A stretch of DNA of 14,210 nucleotides, from assembly GCA_937873555.1 (NCBI GenBank), contig CALMWN010000424.1:1-14210 (forward strand), in the 5' to 3' direction. A model generated the notes under the pieces. The model made no database searches. It saw only the letters and a program-made list of their open reading frames with translations, and had not been told where the DNA came from. Positions 1 through 6,342 of the stretch are shown piece by piece. Origin of the DNA: an uncultured Clostridia bacterium (GTDB lineage Bacteria; Bacillota; Clostridia; Acetivibrionales; CALMWN01). A program made the translations under genes and the position numbers. Within the stretch, counting starts at the first letter, position 1. Every line of letters starts with the position of its first letter.

Positions 1-216
1 TGATAGAGCATTTGAAAGTGAGCCTTTTTGCAAATTAAGACGGCTTGCCAATTCATTCTGAGACCAGCCATTTGATTCCGCTAAGCCTGATACCACAAAC
101 TTATTTAAGAAAATTTGTGTTCTATTACTCCTTAACCTAACTGTTTTGAAGCATTCCCGACTACAAATGCCGACCTTGTTTTTAGGCTCGCATTTTATCA
201 ATTCATATGTGTTCAA
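1..216 (-). CDS. Small HTH DNA-binding protein, 3' end cut by the window edge
   Basis: An open frame runs leftward from a TTG at 214-216 to the window edge (72 codons, no stop seen). The TTG is preceded by a strong SD, GGAGGTG at 222-228, six bases away. This SD decides the start, because there is no ATG early in the frame. Residues about 44-72 (LAESNGWSQNELASRL, then LQKGSLSNALS) have the spacing of a helix-turn-helix with the usual Q-x-x-LA and S-x-S-xA pattern. The N-terminal 40 residues are basic and contain two Cys. It follows the 67-aa HTH gene at 259-462 with a 42-bp gap, so the two are probably co-transcribed. The family is not recognised. A DNA-binding role is inferred from the HTH only, and the C-terminal part is unseen. 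Confidence 0.6.
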   Translation of the reverse strand, partial: MNTYELIKCEPKNKVGICSRECFKTVRLRSNRTQIFLNKFVVSGLAESNGWSQNELASRLNLQKGSLSNALS

Positions 217-239
217 TTATTTCACCTCCAAATCTCATT

Positions 240-257
240 TGTCACCTTTAGGTGTCA
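240..257. repeat. Small inverted repeat between two HTH genes
   Basis: CACCT at 243-247 and AGGTG at 250-254 form an inverted repeat around TT, just past the stop of the 259-462 gene and just before the SD of the 1-216 gene. It contains the TGTCAC element that recurs at 457-462, 492-497 and 529-534. It could be an operator half-site pair or a small hairpin affecting translation of the downstream gene. No T-tract follows, so it is not a terminator. Confidence 0.3.
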
Positions 258-258
258 G

Positions 259-462
259 CTACTGCAAAAAAAATAACTTGTCCAAGGGTTCATCAGGAAA
301 AGCCTTGATAATACCGCTTATAAATTTACTTCCACCTTTCCGCCTTCCATTAAGCCACCTGCTTACTTCCGCCCTTGAAACGCCCATTTTTCTTGCAAGT
401 TCAGCCCATGACCAGTCCTTGTTGCAAACAAGAGTGTATATATACTCTTTGTTTGGTGTCAC
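259..462 (-). CDS. 67-aa XRE-like HTH protein
   Basis: This small protein of 67 residues is almost entirely one HTH domain: WSWAELARKMGVSRAEVSRWLNG at residues 17-39 is a textbook helix-turn-helix (LA-x-x-x-GVS-x-x-x-VSRW). The start is a GTG at 460-462 with SD GGGGGTG at 468-474, five bases upstream; this start is well supported. It is transcribed leftward from a promoter between it and the divergent XRE gene at 618. Small stand-alone HTH proteins opposite an XRE repressor are typical of lysogeny or transfer control switches in integrated elements, where they act like a Cro or excision regulator. That role is inferred from position. No partner domain is present. Confidence 0.75.
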   Translation of the reverse strand: MTPNKEYIYTLVCNKDWSWAELARKMGVSRAEVSRWLNGRRKGGSKFISGIIKAFPDEPLDKLFFLQ

Positions 463-514
463 AATAACACCCCCTTTATCTGTTTCTTTTGTGTCACTTA
501 TTAGTTACATTATC

Positions 515-544
515 ATTCTATCAGCACCTGTCACCTATCGTCAA
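515..544 (-). promoter_or_regulatory. Candidate leftward promoter for the small HTH genes
   Basis: Read on the minus strand, TTGACG (539-544) and TAGAAT (515-520) are separated by 18 bp, a good sigma-A match. A TGTCAC element (529-534) lies between the two boxes and another (492-497) lies just downstream, where a bound repressor would block transcription. It points at the 67-aa HTH gene and sits back to back with the rightward promoter at 572-600. Confidence 0.5.
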
Positions 545-571
545 TATTTAAATGTATTTTTAGCAAAAGTG

Positions 572-600
572 TTGCCAATCGGTAATCGTTGATGTATAAT
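572..600 (+). promoter_or_regulatory. Rightward promoter for the XRE repressor gene
   Basis: TTGCCA (572-577) and a perfect TATAAT (595-600) are separated by 17 bp. The start site would fall near 607, giving a very short leader of about 10 bases before the ATG. AATCG occurs at 577-581, 584-588 and 604-608, two of them inside the spacer, so repressor contacts there are possible. Confidence 0.7.
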
Positions 601-617
601 TACAATCGAGGTGATCC

Positions 618-1046
618 ATGATGTCAACTGAATTAGGGAAGTTTGTCGAGGAGCTCAGAAATGAAAAGAGCTTGTCCCAAAGGCAGCTTGCTGAAAAAGC
701 TGGAATCAGCAATACTGAAGTATGGAGAATAGAATCAGGCGAGAGAAAGAACCCGTCTCCCCCTGTTTTGAAAGCACTTGCTCCCCATCTTGGTGTACCA
801 TATGAAGATCTGATGAAAAAAGCAGGCTATATGGAAGAAACCATTGACCATTCTGGTTTTACAGAAAAGATATTCCGGGATGACAAAGGCAATGTTGTTG
901 ACATTGTTCGAAGAGCAAAAGAAATGTATGAAAAGGACAGCGATTGGGCAAATATTGCATACAGAGTTTCAAAAGAGCTCTCGCCAGAAGATATTGCTGC
1001 TATAAAGGCTGTTGCAAATTCCCTTCTTAACAAAAACAAAAAATAA
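618..1046 (+). CDS. XRE-family transcriptional repressor, ImmR-like
   Basis: A 142-residue regulator. Residues 9-42 form a classic XRE helix-turn-helix (LSQRQLAEKAGISNTEVWRIESGE), followed by the usual N-P-S-x-x-x-L-x-x-L-A-x-x-L-x-x-x-Y segment to about residue 65. The rest is a helical tail (about 85-142) that probably mediates oligomerisation. The SD GAGGTG (608-613) precedes ATGATG; either ATG (618 or 621) fits, and 618 is kept. It is followed by an ImmA/IrrE metallopeptidase gene, the same pairing as ImmR and ImmA of ICEBs1-type elements, where the protease cleaves or inactivates the repressor. By analogy it should bind the intergenic DNA at 463-617 and silence the island's switch genes. 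Its direct target is inferred. An XRE/COG2856 toxin-antitoxin reading is a weaker alternative. Confidence 0.85.
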   Translation: MMSTELGKFVEELRNEKSLSQRQLAEKAGISNTEVWRIESGERKNPSPPVLKALAPHLGVPYEDLMKKAGYMEETIDHSGFTEKIFRDDKGNVVDIVRRAKEMYEKDSDWANIAYRVSKELSPEDIAAIKAVANSLLNKNKK

Positions 1047-1082
1047 TCTCTGAAGGGTAGTATTTATTTTTCCAATTTATAC

Positions 1083-1111
1083 TTTACCCCATAGGGATTT
1101 TTTTGTATAAT
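1083..1111 (+). promoter_or_regulatory. Promoter of the metallopeptidase gene
   Basis: TTTACC (1083-1088) and TATAAT (1106-1111) are spaced by 17 bp. The -10 is perfect and the -35 poor, as expected for a regulated promoter. It lies in the 109-bp gap after the repressor gene, so the metallopeptidase can be expressed separately from it. An inverted repeat (GGGTAGTAT at about 1056-1064 and ATACTTTACCC at about 1079-1089, with a two-base bulge) overlaps the -35. Confidence 0.6.
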
Positions 1112-1116
1112 TATAT

Positions 1117-1130
1117 CGAACACTTGTTCG
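1117..1130. promoter_or_regulatory. LexA (SOS) box overlapping the start site
   Basis: CGAACACTTGTTCG is a 6+2+6 inverted repeat with perfect arms. It matches the Gram-positive LexA/DinR consensus CGAACRNRYGTTCG at 13 of 14 positions (one centre base deviates). It begins five bases after the -10 hexamer, exactly where LexA would block transcription. This makes the downstream metallopeptidase a probable SOS-regulated gene. Confidence 0.75.
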
Positions 1131-1155
1131 TTTTCTCTTTTGAGGAGGATGATAT

Positions 1156-2154
1156 ATGCCATTGATTTGCAGTATGGATCACTACACTCTAGACCAAATA
1201 CCTCATTACAGGAGGCAGTTTATAGATGCGAGGCTTAGTAAATTTCTCAGGGATTTTTCAATAAAGAAATGGCCGCTAGACTGCGTTGATTTGATTAAAA
1301 ACATACGGGATGATAAAAGAATTCCACTTCAGATAGGAGTTGCTGCAAATGTCCGGGATAAATTTGATGCAGTTTCCCGGTACGTTGAGGAGGAAAACGT
1401 ATATCAGATAATTTTAAACAGAAATAAAGTCCGCTACCCATTTCAGAATTCCAGGGATAGGCGGCTTAATTTCACAATAGGCCATGAACTCGGGCATATA
1501 ATATTGGATCATTTGTACATACCGGACACTTTGAAAAATGATGAAGAAAGGCACATTGAAGATCTTGAAGCAAATGAGTTTGCCGGAAAGTTGCTCATGC
1601 CAAAAAAGATTCTATTAAGCTGCAATTTTGTTTCTTTTCCGGCAGTAGCTGAATATTTCAACGTATCCACCACTGCTCTTTGGATGAGACTAAATAACCT
1701 GCAAAGACTTGACTTGCTTAGTTCGAGGAAAAGCAAGGTCTGTAATGTATGCGGTAACACTCAGATGCATTATGTAGCCAAATTCTGCTGCATTTGTGGG
1801 AACAAACTTGAAAACAATCTCAATGGCATTGAAAGAACCCATTACTTTGACGGAGTGAAGCTCGATAGATACCAGGAAGCTTGTGAATGCCCCTACTGCG
1901 GCGATAGTTCCGGTTATTGGTTTAACGGCGTATGTTCAAAATGCAACACCATGCTTTATAATTACTGCCACAAGGGTTTATATGTCGATAAAGGTGGTTG
2001 CATTTATGAGAACCCCGGGAATGCAAGATTTTGTGAAATGTGCGGGAGCCCGACTTATTTTTTCAGCATGGGATTTTTGAAGCCTTGGGAGGAAGCTCGT
2101 TCTCTAATGCTGGCAAACGCTGTTGCTGAAGGAAGTATGGAGTATAGTTTTTAG
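1156..2154 (+). CDS. ImmA/IrrE-type zinc metallopeptidase with C-terminal zinc ribbons
   Basis: A 332-residue protein. The N-terminal half is an ImmA/IrrE (DUF955) peptidase: HELGH at 110-114 is the HExxH zinc site and E138 in E-A-N-E-F-A is the likely third ligand, followed by the family's L-L-M-P. Known ImmA proteins cleave a partner XRE repressor; the repressor gene at 618-1046 is the natural substrate. The C-terminal part is unusual. Cys pairs at 196/199 with 211/214, 245/248 with 260/263, and C271, C282 and 293/296 look like two complete zinc ribbons plus a third, less regular cluster. The start is firm: ATG with SD GAGGAGG (1142-1148), seven bases away. The promoter carries a LexA box, so expression should rise on DNA damage and relieve repression of the element. 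The repressor target is inferred; the fold assignment is secure. Confidence 0.85.
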   Translation: MPLICSMDHYTLDQIPHYRRQFIDARLSKFLRDFSIKKWPLDCVDLIKNIRDDKRIPLQIGVAANVRDKFDAVSRYVEEENVYQIILNRNKVRYPFQNSRDRRLNFTIGHELGHIILDHLYIPDTLKNDEERHIEDLEANEFAGKLLMPKKILLSCNFVSFPAVAEYFNVSTTALWMRLNNLQRLDLLSSRKSKVCNVCGNTQMHYVAKFCCICGNKLENNLNGIERTHYFDGVKLDRYQEACECPYCGDSSGYWFNGVCSKCNTMLYNYCHKGLYVDKGGCIYENPGNARFCEMCGSPTYFFSMGFLKPWEEARSLMLANAVAEGSMEYSF

Positions 2155-2176
2155 ATCATAGGTTTATAAGTCTCGA

Positions 2177-2554
2177 TCAAATAGCCTCGTTGTTATAGTC
2201 ACACTCTCCATCAAACAAAACTCTTGGAGTATATTTCCTTTTACATTGTTGCTCCTCCTTTGATTTTATTCTAGTCTTTATTTTTACCAACTTGCTTTCA
2301 TCAAGGCAAGAAATAAATATTTGGAGTTGCTCTATAGCATTTTTTATTTTTCTTCTCTCTACCCTAAACTCTTTAATTCTTTTTGCCAGCATATAACCCT
2401 CAGCAGCATTAAATGTCTCTAATTCAATATTATGAAGAATATCTTGCAAAGTTAAGTCAAAGGTACTAAGTTCTTTTATAAGAGCATTATACTCTTTCAA
2501 TGCCGTATTATATGTTTGCATAATATCATTAATATATTCTTCTGCACACATCAT
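2177..2554 (-). CDS. 125-aa helical protein of unknown function
   Basis: Family not recognised. The protein is 125 residues, largely helical, with heptad-like stretches over about 10-45 and 55-85 (I-K-E-F-R-V-E-R-R-K-I-K-N-A-I-E-Q-L-Q), so a coiled-coil or helical bundle is likely. The C-terminal 30 residues are basic, then acidic, with no metal motif and no signal peptide. The ATG at 2554 is preferred over the in-frame GTG at 2563, because the GTG falls inside the SD (GGGTGG, 2561-2566) and the ATG is six bases beyond it. It is the last gene of the leftward operon, 72 bp after the DUF6339-type gene, and ends 22 bp from the convergent metallopeptidase. It may be a small accessory subunit; that is a guess from position. 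An independent gene is possible, since no promoter was found in the gap. Confidence 0.6.
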   Translation of the reverse strand: MMCAEEYINDIMQTYNTALKEYNALIKELSTFDLTLQDILHNIELETFNAAEGYMLAKRIKEFRVERRKIKNAIEQLQIFISCLDESKLVKIKTRIKSKEEQQCKRKYTPRVLFDGECDYNNEAI

Positions 2555-2597
2555 AGAAACCACCCTTTTTTGAACTTATTGAATAACAACATTTGCT

Positions 2598-2632
2598 TCA
2601 TAAAAACTTAGTAATAGCATACTTTTTTATGA
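2598..2632 (-). terminator. Weak AT-rich hairpin at the end of the DUF6339-type gene
   Basis: TCATAAAAA (2598-2606) and TTTTTATGA (2624-2632) form a perfect 9-bp inverted repeat with a 17-base loop, overlapping the stop codon at 2627-2629. The stem is almost all A-T and so weak. It might attenuate transcription into the 125-aa gene, but it could also be chance in AT-rich DNA. Confidence 0.25.
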
Positions 2633-3457
2633 GATTTTATCATCTGTATTATGTTTAGTAGATGATTTGATAAATTCAATAAGTTTATTATCAATCAATT
2701 TTAATAAGTCCTTCTCTTCTAAAGTATCAAGAACAGTTACGCCACCCATCCTATTAACACTTTTAAGAAGATTTCTAAATGTATCACGGTTAATATATTC
2801 ATATTTTGATAAAGCAGAAAGAATAGCTCGAAGTATTATTTTATTATGCGGAAAACTGCGTTCTAACAAGTTTTGCGCATCATCACTCCTTCTAAGCATA
2901 ATACGAGTCAATTCAAATGGATCTTCTCTTTTTTCATCATAAGTCATATATCCGTACCACCATAATCTTGCCAGGCCATTTCTAACGAGAGCTCTACCTT
3001 TATAGTCTTTAAAGAAGTACCTTGTTATTATTCTGTTATGTGGCTTTTTATCATGGGCTTCTTCAATTTCATCATCTTCTATACTCTCATTTATTTCACT
3101 ACTTAAAGAATTAACAGGCCATCTTAGGCGCATGTAATCCCAATGCTCCACATGGGTCATGTATGCCCATAACCTTTCATCTGCTGCTTGCGATACTTTA
3201 AGCTTATCTTTTAATGCACTATAAACTATAATTGAATTTTCAATATCATTTTGGAGTTTCTCTTTAGCAGAACACTTCTCAGCAGGCTTAATAAGATCAA
3301 ATGAGTTTACAAAAATATTAGTAGGCAGAGAATACCCTTGCCCATTGAAATATTCCCCTACCCATGATGAGTCCTTATCATAATTATTAATATTATTTAA
3401 GGAATCCTGTTTAAGTGTATCTAAAGCATCCTGATTGAAATAAAATAATCTCTTCAT
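2627..3457 (-). CDS. DUF6339-type protein of the GHKL/methylase operon
   Basis: A 276-residue soluble protein, recalled as resembling the DUF6339 family, for which I know no biochemical function. Conserved-looking blocks are A-D-E-R-L-W-A-Y-M-T-H-V-E-H-W-D-Y-M-R-x-R-W-P-V (92-115) and F-K-x-x-x-G-R-A-L-V-R-N-G-L-A-R-L-W-W-Y-G-Y-M-T-Y-D (149-174), dense in Trp, Arg and His. R-M-G-G-V-T-V-L-D at 236-244 forms a third. An acidic insert lies at about 121-135. No nuclease or nucleotide-binding motif is evident. The ATG at 3455-3457 is chosen because GAGGAGG lies six bases upstream and overlaps the end of the preceding gene; that gene's stop is one base away, so the two are translationally coupled. 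An upstream in-frame start at 3511 has no such SD. It probably works with the 290-aa protein and the GHKL ATPase; the family name rests on memory of the motif pattern. Confidence 0.7.
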   Translation of the reverse strand: MKRLFYFNQDALDTLKQDSLNNINNYDKDSSWVGEYFNGQGYSLPTNIFVNSFDLIKPAEKCSAKEKLQNDIENSIIVYSALKDKLKVSQAADERLWAYMTHVEHWDYMRLRWPVNSLSSEINESIEDDEIEEAHDKKPHNRIITRYFFKDYKGRALVRNGLARLWWYGYMTYDEKREDPFELTRIMLRRSDDAQNLLERSFPHNKIILRAILSALSKYEYINRDTFRNLLKSVNRMGGVTVLDTLEEKDLLKLIDNKLIEFIKSSTKHNTDDKIS

Positions 3458-3458
3458 C

Positions 3459-4331
3459 TTACTCCTCCTCAATAGGTGAATCATACATGCTTGATAGGAC
3501 TTTAAAAGCATCGTCTATTGGCGTCCCAACAAGCTTATTTGCAATAACAATAGCACTCTCACCTTCATCAATATTTTCAATATTTAGCCCCAACTCATGC
3601 ATTCTCCTTTTCAGGGCTCTAAACCATCTCCTGTCCTCATATTCTTCACAATCTATTTTACCGTTCTTTAGTAGGTCAACTATGTGCACCAATGCCGGAA
3701 TAACAATCATTGATGAAAGAATAGCAATACGCGTTGTATCTTGCTTCAAAGTAGTATATGCCTTATAGTTTTGTGGAGACATAAGTATTTCGATTTTATT
3801 ATCGAGTATGTTTACATCCATAACTGGAGGATTGCTTTCTTTATTCTCTTTTACTGAGAAAATTGAGGCGATGTTTCTCAACACATCAGCTTCTTTCATA
3901 GCATCAAAATCACTATCTTTATCAATTGCTAGAACATCGCCTTTATTAATATTAAATGTCAATCCAGCAAAATCCAAATGAAAATTTGAACAACTATAAT
4001 TTTCTATATCACTAACAGCCACAATAAATGGGCATATTTGCACTTTCCCTTCCACACAATCAACTGGCAACTCAACTGTAAATGAAGTGTTCTTAGATTT
4101 GAACATTTGTCTATACATAGTTGTTGGACATTCAATATATAAAGCATAACAGGCTTTGTCATCCTCTATATATTTTCTTAAGTCTCTGCTGCTAGTTATG
4201 GATGTTGCCTCAAGTACATATGCTGTTTTGGTGATTTTTGTAATTATTGCAGTTTGAAATCTACAATTAACAAAGTTATCAGAGTAATAGTCCAAAACAG
4301 GATACGGATAATTACGACACTTCATTTGCAT
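3459..4331 (-). CDS. 290-aa conserved operon protein of unknown function
   Basis: Not assigned to a named family. The 290 residues split into a beta-rich N-terminal half and a helical C-terminal half. Distinct blocks are R-N-Y-P-Y-P-V-L (6-13), E-C-P-T-T-M-Y-R (67-74), G-K-V-Q-I-C-P-F-I-V-A (95-105) and K-G-D-V-L-A (130-135). A hydrophobic stretch at 203-222 sits in the helical part; it contains Ser and His and is more likely a buried helix than a membrane span. The start is chosen among ATGs at 4337, 4331 and 4325: GGGGGTG in the preceding gene lies one base, seven bases and 13 bases away respectively, so 4331 fits best. It overlaps the GHKL ATPase gene by 20 bases and is separated from the DUF6339-type gene by one base. 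Such coupling suggests a fixed-ratio complex. A DNA-binding or scaffold role is possible but not shown. Confidence 0.7.
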   Translation of the reverse strand: MQMKCRNYPYPVLDYYSDNFVNCRFQTAIITKITKTAYVLEATSITSSRDLRKYIEDDKACYALYIECPTTMYRQMFKSKNTSFTVELPVDCVEGKVQICPFIVAVSDIENYSCSNFHLDFAGLTFNINKGDVLAIDKDSDFDAMKEADVLRNIASIFSVKENKESNPPVMDVNILDNKIEILMSPQNYKAYTTLKQDTTRIAILSSMIVIPALVHIVDLLKNGKIDCEEYEDRRWFRALKRRMHELGLNIENIDEGESAIVIANKLVGTPIDDAFKVLSSMYDSPIEEE

Positions 4332-6342
4332 AAGCATTCACCCCCATAGCGCATCTTTCATTACACGCTAGTTTAATTTCTAATGTGATTTTTTGCCCTT
4401 TATTAAAACTTACACTTCCAATTTTACCATTTCCAATATAGGGTAACTCCGTAACTGACTCCTTTAGCTTTGCGCTTTTAATAGGTGCCGGTTCATCATC
4501 TGTATCTCCTAAGACCTGCAATTCAACTAACCCTTCAATAGCACTCACTTGAGGAACAAAAGATATTGAATATATTCCAGCATTAGCGTCTATCGAAAAA
4601 GCTCTAATATTTTGTATATCAATGCGCTTAAAGATTTTTGGCGTTTTCCTTCCTTTGGACTCAGGAGCTCCTCCACCATTATTACCGTCCTTTGGTTCAC
4701 TATTGCCATCATTATTTCCTACCCCACGATTTCCATGTCCATCTCCAGCACCACTTCCTCCAGAACCTCCTGAAGTATCATTTCTATTAGTACCTCCTCC
4801 ACCAGTATCTCCTTCCGCCTCATCACCATTGTCAAAATCACTTTTCCCTTCAGAATTGCCTCCGCCCTCATCAATAAGCTCATCTTCAGTTACAGGAATT
4901 CCCTCAGAAGCTTTAGGCTGCACTCTATCTCGATAATGACTTCTTAATTGAATTTCTGCAGGAGTGTTTTTTTCGCCCTCAACTTCTGTAGTGTTTTGAG
5001 TATCTATATGTTCCGACATATCATCCGGCAAAAACTGGCTCATTCCTTCTACATCACATTCTTCCGCTTCACCTTGTGAGGCTAACGCTTTTACTTCATC
5101 ACGAATCCATCTCTTTATCTTATTTATTATATCTTTAGCCCTTTTTGGGTTTTTTTCATATCTATCTGCAACCCACTTATTATGTTCCGGAGGCTCACAA
5201 ATCCTCAAAAAGTCGTTTATAAGTTCACCTTTGGCAACAAAAACTCCCGCAAATCTTATTGGCATGTTCATAAAGCGATCCATATCAAAAATCTTCATGC
5301 CTGTGGCCCTGAACATAGCAACTTTTTTGGGGAAATTTTTTCCTGTTAATAATCGCAACTCAATTTCGCCCATACCTTCAAAATTCGAAATAGATTTATA
5401 TATAGACTCTTCAGAGCAATATACAGAATAGTATTTATCCGCAGGCCAGGAACCTTCTTGGGAAAATTTCTCCATCAAATCATAAATGGTATTTTGATTA
5501 ATTCTTGTATCATTGACTTCCACAACTAACTTTCCTTCTTTAATTGCAATAAAGAAGTCCTCTAGTATAGTTTTAATTACTTTTTCTTCCCAACCTTCGC
5601 TTGCATTAAACCCCATAATAAATATATCTGTTCCACATCTATCACGTTTAAAGTATTCAGGCAGTAGTGAAAAATCAAAGATAGGTTTGTTCTGATCTTC
5701 AATACCATAAAAACCTGTACCTTGAGTAGTTTCGCCATCTTCTCTCAAATGTGTTACCAGCATGGATTTGCCTTGAAATGCAACATTTCCATCAATATCT
5801 TTTGTGCCATAAAAAACAGTTCTAATTTTAGAACAAGCAAAAGGAGCATGTTTTCCTATCCCAAAGGACCCTCCAGAGCCTGAAGGTTTTTCAGATACAC
5901 CTACTTGTCTAATTAAGCTCTTCCATTGACTTCTTTCATTTTCTCTTGAACCAAGCAACCCTGTCGTATTATAGTCACTTACTTTTAAAACAGTAATAGT
6001 ATCGGAATTCATTGTCTTCAATGCATTATCAAGAATTTCAACATAGTTTTCTTTTGATTTCCAGTACTTTTTACATGATGATAAGACTTCTTTGAATTTT
6101 TCTACTTGTGGAAAAAATGAGATTGGTAGTGTATCAAGCTTAAAGTGAATCTCAACAGGTCTATCATCATATCGAGCATCTAAAGAATTTTGTGTGTTTT
6201 CCCTGGCGTTGGATTTGTGAATATCATTCTTAAATGTTTCAATACCTGCGTCTCCAAATCCAACCTCATTTCCGTGGTCATTCGACGGGAATCTCCATCC
6301 AATGCCATTTTTATTAAGCAAATTATTATCCCACTTGTCCAT
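4312..6342 (-). CDS. MORC/MutL-like GHKL ATPase with Gly-rich linker
   Basis: A 676-residue protein with a GHKL (gyrase, Hsp90, histidine kinase, MutL) ATP-binding domain at the N-terminus. The N-box is R-E-N-T-Q-N-S-L-D-A (47-56, with E48 and N52), motif II is D-Y-N-T-T-G (123-128), and the lid is G-S-G-G-S-F-G-I-G-K (155-164). F-R-A-T-G-M-K-I (344-351) and E-P-P-E-H-N-K-W (383-390) resemble signatures of bacterial MORC-like ATPases linked to restriction-modification. Residues about 490-565 are a low-complexity Gly/Asn/Asp/Ser linker. About 570-676 forms a beta-rich C-terminal domain. Such ATPases usually dimerise as ATP-driven clamps on DNA. The ATG at 6342 is chosen because GGGGAGG lies seven bases upstream; the ATG six bases earlier is too close. 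It overlaps the methyltransferase gene by 17 bases and the next gene by 20. No nuclease motif is visible, so an effector must be elsewhere. Confidence 0.85.
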   Translation of the reverse strand: MDKWDNNLLNKNGIGWRFPSNDHGNEVGFGDAGIETFKNDIHKSNARENTQNSLDARYDDRPVEIHFKLDTLPISFFPQVEKFKEVLSSCKKYWKSKENYVEILDNALKTMNSDTITVLKVSDYNTTGLLGSRENERSQWKSLIRQVGVSEKPSGSGGSFGIGKHAPFACSKIRTVFYGTKDIDGNVAFQGKSMLVTHLREDGETTQGTGFYGIEDQNKPIFDFSLLPEYFKRDRCGTDIFIMGFNASEGWEEKVIKTILEDFFIAIKEGKLVVEVNDTRINQNTIYDLMEKFSQEGSWPADKYYSVYCSEESIYKSISNFEGMGEIELRLLTGKNFPKKVAMFRATGMKIFDMDRFMNMPIRFAGVFVAKGELINDFLRICEPPEHNKWVADRYEKNPKRAKDIINKIKRWIRDEVKALASQGEAEECDVEGMSQFLPDDMSEHIDTQNTTEVEGEKNTPAEIQLRSHYRDRVQPKASEGIPVTEDELIDEGGGNSEGKSDFDNGDEAEGDTGGGGTNRNDTSGGSGGSGAGDGHGNRGVGNNDGNSEPKDGNNGGGAPESKGRKTPKIFKRIDIQNIRAFSIDANAGIYSISFVPQVSAIEGLVELQVLGDTDDEPAPIKSAKLKESVTELPYIGNGKIGSVSFNKGQKITLEIKLACNERCAMGVNAYANEVS

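Noticed and set aside
146..592. Rightward 148-codon open frame at the left end
   Set aside because: It lies antisense to two HTH genes that have proper SDs and recognisable domains; its own start lacks an SD and its translation has no domain.
1055..1105. Intrinsic terminator after the XRE repressor gene
   Set aside because: The inverted repeat there has a bulged stem and overlaps the next promoter's -35; the run of T after the CCC/GGG pair lacks a stable stem.
618..2154. XRE/metallopeptidase pair as a toxin-antitoxin module
   Set aside because: The separate SOS-controlled promoter of the protease, the order repressor-protease and the divergent small HTH genes fit an ImmR/ImmA-type switch better.
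3666..3725. Transmembrane helix in the 290-aa protein
   Set aside because: The hydrophobic run at residues 203-222 is short, contains Ser and His, and the protein has no signal peptide or other spans; a buried helix is more likely.
4622..4936. Rightward Pro/Ser-rich open frame
   Set aside because: It is the mirror image of the Gly-rich linker codons of the GHKL ATPase gene; no SD and no real domain.
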